64,000 bases of DNA, from contig NZ_JAOAUU010000058.1 in assembly GCF_030157465.1 (NCBI RefSeq), positions 62,001 to 126,000 of the forward strand, written 5' to 3'. The notes under the pieces were generated by a model. That model saw only the letters and a program-made list of their open reading frames with translations, made no database searches and was not told where the DNA came from. How positions within the stretch are numbered: position 1 is the stretch's first letter; every line of letters begins with the position of its first letter. Made by a program: the position numbers and the translations under genes. Source of the DNA: Zoogloea sp. GTDB lineage: Bacteria; Pseudomonadota; Gammaproteobacteria; Burkholderiales; Rhodocyclaceae. Below, piece after piece: positions 57,272 through 64,000 of this stretch.

Positions 57272-58084
57272 TTACCCCGCCATCAGCGTGTGCAGCATCT
57301 TGGCCGACAGCACGATCAGCACGCCGGCGAACACTTTTTTCAGCACGGCCACCGGCAGCCGGTGGGCGAGTCTGGCGCCGATCGGGGCGGTAAGGCTGGA
57401 CATCGCGCTCACCAGCACCAGCGCCGGCAGGTAGATGAAGCCGACGGTGAATTCCGGCAGATCGGGCGTGCCCCAGCCGTTGATCAGGTAGCCCAGCGCG
57501 CCGGCCACGGCGATGGGCAGGCCGATGGCTGCGGAGGTGCCGATGGCGTGCTGGATCTTCACGTTGCACCAGGTCATGAAAGGCACCGACAGCGAACCGC
57601 CGCCAATCGCCACCATCGCCGAGATACCGCCGATGCCGGCCCCGACACCGGCCAGGCCCAGCACGCCGGGCAGCTCGCGGGAGGGCTTGGGCTTGACGTT
57701 GAGGATCATCTGCACCGCCACGTAGGCGGTAAAGCACGAGAAAAACACCGCCAGCGGCGCAGTCGGCACCCGCGACGCGACGAAAGTGCCGGCAAAGGTG
57801 CCGGCCAGGATGCCCGGCGCAACGCCCTTGACGATATCCCAGCGCACCGCGCCGTGAGCATGGTGGGCGCGCAGGCTGGAGATCGAGGTGATGACGATGC
57901 CGGCCATCGAGGTGCCCAGCGCCACGTGCACCAGGTGCTCCCTCGGAAACCCCTGGGCGGCGAAAAGCGTGGTCAGCATCGGCACCATGATGGCGCCGCC
58001 GCCAACGCCGAGCAGGCCGGCAAAAAAGCCCACGAAAACCCCGAGGGCGAGGTAGGCGAGCAGCCACTCGTTTGCAATATTCAT
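57272..58084 (-). CDS. TauE/SafE family permease
   Basis: This 270-residue protein has about eight membrane segments and the TauE/SafE pattern FFAGLLGVGGGAIMVPML, repeated as GGISAMVAIGGGSLSVPFM. Members export sulfite, sulfoacetate or other organosulfur anions; the substrate is unknown. The ATG overlaps the EVE gene stop (ATGA). The ORF open to 58138 has no support. Confidence 0.93.
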   Translation of the reverse strand: MNIANEWLLAYLALGVFVGFFAGLLGVGGGAIMVPMLTTLFAAQGFPREHLVHVALGTSMAGIVITSISSLRAHHAHGAVRWDIVKGVAPGILAGTFAGTFVASRVPTAPLAVFFSCFTAYVAVQMILNVKPKPSRELPGVLGLAGVGAGIGGISAMVAIGGGSLSVPFMTWCNVKIQHAIGTSAAIGLPIAVAGALGYLINGWGTPDLPEFTVGFIYLPALVLVSAMSSLTAPIGARLAHRLPVAVLKKVFAGVLIVLSAKMLHTLMAG

Positions 58085-58566
58085 TTCCAGTCCTGCAGAT
58101 CGTTGGCGCCGAGCAGTTGCCCGACGATGAAGCGCCACTCGGCCGGTTCGACCGGCGTGATCGACAGCCGGTTGCCGCGGGCAAGGACGCGCATGTTCGC
58201 GAGTTCCGGGTGGCTGCGCAACTCGGGCAAACCCACAAGACGGGTCTTCTTCACGAACTGCACATCCACATGCAGCCAGCGGGGCGCTTCCGGCGTGGCC
58301 CTGGCATCGAAATAAGGGCTCGCCGGATCGAACTGGGTGGCGTCCGGATAGGCACTGGCGGCCACCCGGGCAATGCCGGCAATGCCCGGCTCGGCGCAGC
58401 CGGAATGGTAGAACAGCACGCCGTCGCCCACCTGCATCGCGTCGCGCATGAAATTACGCGCCTGGTAATTGCGCACGCCATACCAGGGCACGGTCTGGCC
58501 GGGGCGCGTGGCCAGACCGTCGATCGAGCAGTCGGCCGGCTCGGATTTCATCAGCCAGTAGCGCAT
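58081..58566 (-). CDS. EVE domain-containing protein
   Basis: This 161-residue protein begins RYWLMKSEPADCSIDGL and has WYGVRNYQARNFMRDAMQVGDGVLFYHS, the EVE (PUA-like) signature. EVE domains bind modified bases in DNA or RNA. A trailing NRLSITPVEPAEW is typical. It overlaps the TauE gene in one transcript. Confidence 0.93.
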   Translation of the reverse strand: MRYWLMKSEPADCSIDGLATRPGQTVPWYGVRNYQARNFMRDAMQVGDGVLFYHSGCAEPGIAGIARVAASAYPDATQFDPASPYFDARATPEAPRWLHVDVQFVKKTRLVGLPELRSHPELANMRVLARGNRLSITPVEPAEWRFIVGQLLGANDLQDWK

Positions 58567-58757
58567 CAGCAGCCTCCTTTGGCGGCGCCCGGCGGGCGCG
58601 AGGGGTCAATGTTAGAGGCTCCGGCGCCTCACCGGCAGCCTCCCGCGGCATCGCCCCGGCCATCAACACCAGAACAGCGTCATCCCCCCTTGCACACAAG
58701 CCGTCGTCCGGGCCAGAGTAGCGCCCGCGAGCGGCCGTCCGGCCGATGGAGACAACG

Positions 58758-60416
58758 ATGCGGCATTCCCGGTTTTCACCCGATTTTCTGGCGCGGCTGT
58801 TTTTTCAGCTGGCCCTGATCTGCACGCTCGCAGGCATGGGCCCGGCCGTCGCGGCCGACGGGCCGGAAAAAATCGCCACGACGCAGTCCGAAGCCATCGA
58901 CGACGGCGCCGACCTGACCCTCCTCAACCGCCACGTGGTGCGCTTTCGCGGCAACCTGCTGGGGGCCACGCCACAGCAGCGGGCCGCCCGCGGCGAGCGC
59001 AACCTGGCGGAACTGCTCCAGCGCGGGGACGACACGATCACGGTCAGGCCCACCGATCTCGGCAACATCGTGCTCATTGGCGGCCAGATGGCCTTCGTGC
59101 TGAGCCCGGACGACACGGACAAGCTAGCCGGCCAGACCCTCGCGGCCCTCACCGACACCACGCTGGCCCGGCTGCGCATCGTCATCGCCGAATCCCGCGA
59201 AAGCCGGGATAGCGAGGCGCTCCTCAAGGGCCTCGGCTTCGCGCTGGCCGAAACCGGCGTGGCTCTCGCCCTCGCCTTCGGCCTGGCCCGTCTGCGTGGC
59301 TGGGCGGGCGCGCGCCTTGTGGTGGAGGTGGACCGCCGCGCGGCCAGCCTCAAGCTGGCCGGCACCGAGCTGATCCGCCGCGAACGCATCCTTTCTGCGC
59401 TGGGCTGGCTGGTCAATGCCGTGTACTGGCTGCTGCTCGCGCTGCTGGCCAACACCTGGCTCGGCCTCGTGCTGGCCCGCTTTCCCTACACCCGCGCCTG
59501 GGGCGAGCAGCTCAACGGCTACCTGCTCGGGGTGGCGGCCCATATCGGCGGCGGCATCCTGGGCGCCCTGCCCGACCTGCTCATCGTCGGCCTCACCTTT
59601 CTCATCGCACGCAGTGTGGTCGGCCTGCTCAAGCCGCTTTTCGACCACGTGGCCACTGGCGAGGCCGGAACCGCCTGGCTGGACCGGGACACCGTGGAGC
59701 CCACCCGCAAGATCGCCAACATCCTGATCTGGATCTTTGCGCTGGTGATGGCCTACCCCTACCTGCCCGGCGCCCAGACCGAGGCGTTCAAGGGCATGTC
59801 GGTGCTGATCGGCCTGATGGTGTCGCTGGGCGCATCGAGCATTGTCGGGCAGGGCGCCAGCGGGCTGATCCTGATGTATTCGCGCACCCTGCGCAGCGGC
59901 GAATACGTGCGCATCGGCGACCACGAAGGCACCATCGTGTCGATCAACCTGTTCACCACGCGCCTGCGCACGGGCCGGGGGGCCGAAATCACCCTGCCCA
60001 ACGCGCTGATCGTGGGCAGTGCCACGCGCAACTATTCGCGCACCTCCAGCGGGCGCGGCTTCATGATCGACACCACCGTCACCATCGGCTACGACACCCC
60101 GTGGCGGCAGGTGGAGGCCATGCTCGTCGAAGCGGCCCTGCGCACCTCCGGTGTGCTGCCCGACCCTGCCCCGCGGGTTTTCCAGACGGCTCTGTCGGAT
60201 TTCTACCCTGAATACTGCCTCGTGGCCCAGGCCACCCCCGCCGGCGCCAACCCGCGGGCCGACATCCTCAGCCGGCTCCACGCCAACATCCAGGATGTGT
60301 TCAACGAATACGGCGTGCAGATCATGTCGCCCCACTACATCGACGACCCGGCCAACGAGAAAGTGGTGCCGCCCTCGCACTGGTTCACCCCGCCCGCCAA
60401 GGCGCCGCGGCCTTAG
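58758..60416 (+). CDS. Large MscS-like mechanosensitive channel
   Basis: This 552-residue protein has a signal peptide (LALICTLAGMGPAVAA), a periplasmic N-terminal region to about residue 125, and several membrane segments. The MscS domain includes SLGASSIVGQGASGLILMYSRTLRSGEYVRIGDHEGTIVSI and LPNALIVGSATRNYSR. It is unlike the short MscS at 31.3 kb and belongs with the extended YnaI/YbiO-type channels. GGAG lies before ATG 58758; ATG 58746 is less likely. Confidence 0.9.
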   Translation: MRHSRFSPDFLARLFFQLALICTLAGMGPAVAADGPEKIATTQSEAIDDGADLTLLNRHVVRFRGNLLGATPQQRAARGERNLAELLQRGDDTITVRPTDLGNIVLIGGQMAFVLSPDDTDKLAGQTLAALTDTTLARLRIVIAESRESRDSEALLKGLGFALAETGVALALAFGLARLRGWAGARLVVEVDRRAASLKLAGTELIRRERILSALGWLVNAVYWLLLALLANTWLGLVLARFPYTRAWGEQLNGYLLGVAAHIGGGILGALPDLLIVGLTFLIARSVVGLLKPLFDHVATGEAGTAWLDRDTVEPTRKIANILIWIFALVMAYPYLPGAQTEAFKGMSVLIGLMVSLGASSIVGQGASGLILMYSRTLRSGEYVRIGDHEGTIVSINLFTTRLRTGRGAEITLPNALIVGSATRNYSRTSSGRGFMIDTTVTIGYDTPWRQVEAMLVEAALRTSGVLPDPAPRVFQTALSDFYPEYCLVAQATPAGANPRADILSRLHANIQDVFNEYGVQIMSPHYIDDPANEKVVPPSHWFTPPAKAPRP

Positions 60417-60460
60417 GCGGCGTGTATCATCCGCGCCGACCCCACCCCGAAAAACCCGCC

Positions 60461-61318
60461 TTGACCCGCTTCTACCCCTTTCTCTTCGTGCTCTTGTGGA
60501 GCACCGGTTTCATCGGCGCCAAGTTCGGCCTGCCGTATGCCGAGCCGGTCACCTTTCTGTGCGTCCGCTACCTGCTGGTGATTGCCGTGATGGGCGGCGT
60601 GGCGCTGGCCACCCGCGCCCCGTGGCCGCACGCGCCGCGCCAGTGGCTGCACATCGGCGTCACCGGGCTGCTGGTGCACGCCACCTATCTCGGCGGCGTG
60701 TTCATGGCCATCAGCCACGGGCTGCCGGCGGGCATCGCCTCGCTGGTGGTCGGCCTGCAGCCGCTGCTCACCGCGCTGGGCGCCGGCGTGCTGCTGGGCG
60801 AAAAGGTGCTGCCGCGCCAGTGGGCCGGGCTGGTGCTGGGCTTTGGCGGCGTCGGGCTGGTGGTTTCCCACAAGGTCGCCGCGGCCGCCAGCGCGCCCGA
60901 GCTCACCGCAATGCTCACGCCGGTGCTGGTGGCCCTCGTCGGCATCACCGCCGGCACGCTGTATCAAAAACGCTTTTGCCCGGCCTTTGATCTGCGCACC
61001 GGTTCGGTGATCCAGTTCGTGCCCTGCCTCATCGTCAGCGCCCTCGTTGCCAGCCAGACCGAAACCATGGCCATCACCTGGAGCGGGCAGTTCGTGTTTG
61101 CGCTGGGCTGGCTGGTGCTGGTGCTGTCGGTGGGCGCCATCAGCCTGCTCAACCTGCTGATCCGGAGCGGCAGCGCGGTGAACGTGGCCAGCCTGTTCTA
61201 CCTCACGCCGCCCACCACGGCGCTCATCGCCTGGGGCGTGTTCGGCGAAACCCTCACCGGCCTGGCGCTGGCCGGCATGGCCATCACCGTGTTCGGCGTG
61301 TGGCTGGCCCGCAAATGA
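60461..61318 (+). CDS. EamA/DMT superfamily transporter
   Basis: This protein of about 285 residues has ten membrane segments in two EamA halves, with [27 protein letters not shown] at the start and [38 protein letters not shown] at the end. The substrate is unknown; family members export metabolites or drugs. TTG 60461 is the best start for a DMT protein, and a GTG at 60422 is the alternative. Its stop overlaps the ruvC ATG. Confidence 0.88.
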   Translation: MTRFYPFLFVLLWSTGFIGAKFGLPYAEPVTFLCVRYLLVIAVMGGVALATRAPWPHAPRQWLHIGVTGLLVHATYLGGVFMAISHGLPAGIASLVVGLQPLLTALGAGVLLGEKVLPRQWAGLVLGFGGVGLVVSHKVAAAASAPELTAMLTPVLVALVGITAGTLYQKRFCPAFDLRTGSVIQFVPCLIVSALVASQTETMAITWSGQFVFALGWLVLVLSVGAISLLNLLIRSGSAVNVASLFYLTPPTTALIAWGVFGETLTGLALAGMAITVFGVWLARK

Positions 61319-61869
61319 AACTTAACGCCGCCTCCGCCACCGTTGCCACGCGCATCCTCGGCATCGACCCGGGTCTGCGCAAAACCGGCTTCGGCGTCAT
61401 CGACACCCTCGGCAGCCAGTTGCGCTACGTGGCCAGCGGCTGCATCAAGAGCGGCGAAGGCAGCCTGCCGGAGCGCCTCAAGATCATCCTCGACGGCGTG
61501 CGTGAGGTGATCGCCACCTACAAGCCCGACCAGGTGGCCATCGAGATCGTCTTCGTGAACGTCAATCCGCAATCCACGCTGCTCCTCGGCCAGGCGCGCG
61601 GCGCGGCGATCTGCGGCGCCGTGTCGTGCGACCTGCCGGTGGCCGAATACACCGCGTTGCAGGTCAAGCAGGCGGTGGTCGGCCACGGCAAGGCCGCCAA
61701 GGAGCAGGTTTGCCACATGGTCGAACGCCTGCTCACGCTCAGCGCCAGCCCCTCGTCCGACGCCGCCGACGCGCTGGCCTGCGCAATCTGCCACGCCCAC
61801 GCCAGCAGCGGCCTCGCGGCCATGGCCGGAGTCGGCACCCGCAAGCGCGGCGGGCGCCTGAGCCGCTGA
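61315..61869 (+). CDS. ruvC: Crossover junction endodeoxyribonuclease RuvC
   Basis: RuvC resolves Holliday junctions with RuvAB. The 184-residue protein has the catalytic Asp in [14 protein letters not shown], Glu in [14 protein letters not shown], and the C-terminal [15 protein letters not shown]. The ATG overlaps the stop of the EamA gene. The usual downstream ruvA/ruvB are absent; an injection-system cluster begins 163 bp later. Confidence 0.96.
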   Translation: MKLNAASATVATRILGIDPGLRKTGFGVIDTLGSQLRYVASGCIKSGEGSLPERLKIILDGVREVIATYKPDQVAIEIVFVNVNPQSTLLLGQARGAAICGAVSCDLPVAEYTALQVKQAVVGHGKAAKEQVCHMVERLLTLSASPSSDAADALACAICHAHASSGLAAMAGVGTRKRGGRLSR

Positions 61870-62031
61870 ACGCAGCCGCCCATACCTATATCTCTTGTCA
61901 TAGCCTGAAGCTCTCGCCGCCACGCAAAACGCATCAAGTATTTAATCGCCCGCCCCCGGACTGACACCTAAGATTAAATTGCCTTCGACACAAGAGGCAT
62001 ATTTTTCCCGGTCGAGCGCAGGGGGGCGTTG

Positions 62032-62601
62032 ATGATCGATGTATCGCTGAAGTTCCTGAAAGACGCGTTCAACAATTATTTGCATCGCAGGATAGACGCG
62101 GGTTTTGGCGAACTCGACATCGGCCCCGTCGTCGATGACAAGGGCAACTGGGTCGCCCCCAAAAACTCCCTCTGCCTCACGGTTTTCCAGATCGAGGAAG
62201 AACGCATCACCCGCGCCCAGATGCCCGACCGGGTCATGCTCGAGGGGCGCGACATCAGCCTGCCGCCGCCGCTGGCGATCAACCTCGTCATCCTGATTTC
62301 CGCCCGTTTCGACGTTTACACCGAAGGCCTGCGCCTGCTGGCCTACGTGCTCGCCTACTTTCAGGCCCATCCGCTGTTCACCCCGGCCGAGCAGCCCGCC
62401 ATGCCCGCCGGCCTCGATCGCCTGACCCTCGAACTCGTCAATTACGGCCCCGAGCAGACCAACCAGATGTGGGCCTGCCTGGGCGCCAAGCACCTGCCCT
62501 CGGTGGTGTATCGGCTGCGCATGCTGCTCATTCAGGATGTCGAGCCCCTTGCCACCGGCACGCCCGTCAGCCACATCGACATCCGCGCGAGGGGCACATG
62601 A
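62032..62601 (+). CDS. DUF4255 (Pvc16-like) protein of a contractile injection system
   Basis: This 189-residue protein has the DUF4255/Pvc16 N-terminal pattern: MIDVSLKFLKDAFNNYL, a NSLCLTVFQIEEER strand, PPPLAINLVILISARFD and ...LAYFQAHPLF. Such proteins are tail-terminator-like parts of Afp/PVC-type extracellular contractile injection systems. A GGGGGG run precedes the ATG; a TTG one codon upstream is also possible. It leads the cluster and overlaps the next gene by ATGA. Confidence 0.85.
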   Translation: MIDVSLKFLKDAFNNYLHRRIDAGFGELDIGPVVDDKGNWVAPKNSLCLTVFQIEEERITRAQMPDRVMLEGRDISLPPPLAINLVILISARFDVYTEGLRLLAYVLAYFQAHPLFTPAEQPAMPAGLDRLTLELVNYGPEQTNQMWACLGAKHLPSVVYRLRMLLIQDVEPLATGTPVSHIDIRARGT

Positions 62602-63605
62602 ACACCACCCACCGCAGCCTGTTCAGCCTGGCCGTGCGCCATGATTTTCGCGGTGGGGCGTATGACGAATTCAGCTTTGTGGTGCCGCCCGCCACCCGCG
62701 CCGCCCTCACCGACATGCGCGCCCAGCTGCGCGAGCGGGACGGCGTGCTGCATGTGCTGATTGCCGTGGATGACGGCGGCCAGCCTGTCGGCGAATGCAC
62801 CGGGCGCCAGCTGATCTTCGGCCTCGTGCCGCGCAGCCCGTGGTTTGCCCAGTACACCGCGGCCTACGCCATCGGCGCCAGCGAGCGGCCGCTGTTCGGC
62901 AACGACGCCTCCCGCGACAACCTCGATGCCCTGCCCCGCGGCGTCGAACTCTGCGGCCTCGCACCGGCCATCACCCCGCAACTCACGGCCCGGCCGCTCG
63001 ATCTGCGCGTCACCACGCCCGCCGGGGCCCAGGTGGCCCTCGGCCGGCTCGACGGCAGCGACGCCAGCTGGCCGTTCAGCGCCGGCCTCAGCCCCGGCGA
63101 ATACATCCTTACCGAAATCGCCGCCGACAGCAGCACCGCCCGCCGCCGGATCTTCATCGAGCCCGGCCTCGCCGCCAGCGGCTGCTGGGGCATTGTGGCC
63201 CTCACCGCCAGCGCCGGGCATGTCGCCAACGGCCACGCCTTCACACTGCACCTGGCCGCCCGCCGCGACGTGCTGCGCTACTACATCGTGGTCAAACCCG
63301 CCAACAACGCCGATTTCAACAGCATCGAGATCCTCGACACCGGCGCCGCCGACGATGGCCGCGACGCCCCCGTCACCTTCAAACGCGTGCTGCCCCCCTT
63401 TGGCAGCGGCCGGCTTTCACCGGCCCTGCTCGACGCCGGCGGCACCCGCAGCATCGTGCTTTTCGAAGCCGAAACCGCCGTCGCCCGCCGTGCCCGCGGC
63501 CCCCACGGCTTTGAATTGCACCGCAACGGCGAGCTGCTCATCGGCAACCTGCCGCAACCCGGCGCCGAACGCACAGACGCCCAGTTCGTCGTCCACCTGA
63601 GATAG
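62598..63605 (+). CDS. Injection-system-associated protein of unknown family
   Basis: This 335-residue protein has no signal peptide or membrane segment. The N-terminal half includes YDEFSFVVPPATRAALTDM and LIFGLVPRSPWF; the C-terminal half is Ala-rich and beta-like, with ARRDVLRYYIVVKPANNADFNSIEIL. I do not recognise a family. Overlap with the Pvc16-like gene and the sheath gene 22 bases on imply a structural or assembly role in the particle. Confidence 0.72.
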   Translation: MNTTHRSLFSLAVRHDFRGGAYDEFSFVVPPATRAALTDMRAQLRERDGVLHVLIAVDDGGQPVGECTGRQLIFGLVPRSPWFAQYTAAYAIGASERPLFGNDASRDNLDALPRGVELCGLAPAITPQLTARPLDLRVTTPAGAQVALGRLDGSDASWPFSAGLSPGEYILTEIAADSSTARRRIFIEPGLAASGCWGIVALTASAGHVANGHAFTLHLAARRDVLRYYIVVKPANNADFNSIEILDTGAADDGRDAPVTFKRVLPPFGSGRLSPALLDAGGTRSIVLFEAETAVARRARGPHGFELHRNGELLIGNLPQPGAERTDAQFVVHLR

Positions 63606-63627
63606 ACCTTAGAGGAGCGAATCCGCC

Positions 63628-64000
63628 ATGCCCACTTACCGCACGCCCGACGTGTATGTCGAAGAAATCTCGGTGTTTCCGCCTTCGGTCGCGGAAGTGG
63701 AAACCGCCATTCCGGCCTTTGTCGGCTACACCGCCAAGGCCACCCGCGCGGTCGATGGCGACCTCAAAAACGTCCCGACCCGCATCGTCTCGCTGCTCGA
63801 ATTCGAGGGCCTGTTCGGCGGCGCCCCGCGGCTCGACGTAGCCCGCGTCAATCTCGACGACGCCAGCAATTTTGTCGACGCCCAGCTCGGCGCCGGCAAC
63901 ACCAAGTATCTCTACACCAGCCTGCGCCTGTTCTTCGACAACGGCGGCGGCCCCTGCCACATCGTTTCGGTGGGCCTGCACACCGCCGCCACCGACAAGG
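63628..64000 (+). CDS. Contractile tail sheath protein, N-terminal part (runs off window)
   Basis: The first 124 codons are present. The start PTYRTPDVYVEEISVFPPSVAEVETAIPAFVGYTAKA matches phage-tail-sheath and Afp/PVC sheath N-termini, and LFFDNGGGPCHIVSVG is also typical of sheath proteins. AGAGGAG precedes the ATG. The sheath is the main contractile protein of an injection system, and with the Pvc16-like gene it identifies this cluster. Confidence 0.92.
   Translation, partial: MPTYRTPDVYVEEISVFPPSVAEVETAIPAFVGYTAKATRAVDGDLKNVPTRIVSLLEFEGLFGGAPRLDVARVNLDDASNFVDAQLGAGNTKYLYTSLRLFFDNGGGPCHIVSVGLHTAATDK

Overview
The window is about 64 kb of GC-rich bacterial chromosome, mostly housekeeping and central-carbon genes with no rRNA or tRNA that I could see. 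The gene content is a dacA-ybeD-lipB-lipA cluster, a class I PHA synthase, a propionyl-CoA carboxylase/methylmalonyl-CoA mutase operon, ActP/YjcH, FrmA/FghA, UbiB and a Tat-like DsbA leader. This points to a betaproteobacterium, most likely a Rhodocyclales relative (Azoarcus/Thauera/Zoogloea type). That assignment is inferred from gene content and not from a marker gene.

Layout. 1-5.7 kb: the 3'-truncated end of a heavy-metal RND efflux operon (small secreted protein, CzcC-, CzcB- and CzcA-like) on the minus strand. 5.7-8.8 kb: dacA-ybeD-lipB-lipA on the plus strand, closed by a terminator. 8.8-13.25 kb: a two-gene P-loop NTPase operon (412 aa ATPase, then a 1039 aa STAND-like ATPase with TPR repeats). 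It sits behind a promoter carrying three copies of a 10-bp element spaced exactly 16 bp apart, and is the best candidate here for an undescribed system. 13.3-19.7 kb: glutathione peroxidase, adenine deaminase, RNase H-like protein, Gx transporter/NusG-II pair, RapZ, a metallo-beta-lactamase protein, two DUF1289 proteins and HMG-CoA lyase. 19.8-20.7 kb: a TIR domain fused to a pterin-carbinolamine-dehydratase-like domain that has lost one expected catalytic His. 20.8-28.8 kb: DUF4126, formaldehyde detoxification (FghA, FrmA), LOG protein, two 2-hydroxychromene-2-carboxylate isomerase paralogues, a thioesterase, a GNAT/beta-carbonic anhydrase fusion, a LiuR-like MerR regulator and a divergent MBL hydrolase.

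28.8-45.3 kb: PhaC, a PIN protein, MscS, a BtuF-like binding protein, alanine dehydrogenase, an SDR, DsbA, a SPOR protein, ArgS, a secreted hypothetical, UbiB, an arginase/ornithine-aminotransferase fusion, a YajD-like HNH protein, a YegD-like Hsp70 and a glutamine amidotransferase. 45.5-53.3 kb: the propionate-to-succinyl-CoA operon (mutase, MeaB, carboxylase beta and alpha subunits) on the minus strand, with a divergent GntR/FCD regulator and several perfect palindromes between them. 53.5-61.9 kb: hemerythrin, YjcH-ActP, enoyl-CoA hydratase, TauE/SafE, EVE, a large MscS, an EamA transporter and RuvC. 62.0-64.0 kb: the first three genes of a contractile injection system (eCIS-type) cluster, starting directly after ruvC and running off the window.

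The carbon genes fit together: acetate uptake (ActP), enoyl-CoA hydratase, HMG-CoA lyase, the methylmalonyl-CoA route and PHA synthesis are a set expected in a PHA-storing bacterium that uses fatty acids, propionate and branched-chain compounds. No intergenic stretch exceeds about 300 bases. The longer ones (5.65-5.77, 8.75-8.90, 17.29-17.45, 27.10-27.25, 45.32-45.58, 52.40-52.67, 53.35-53.53, 56.20-56.44 and 61.87-62.03 kb) were read for promoters, dyads and hairpins, which are listed where seen.
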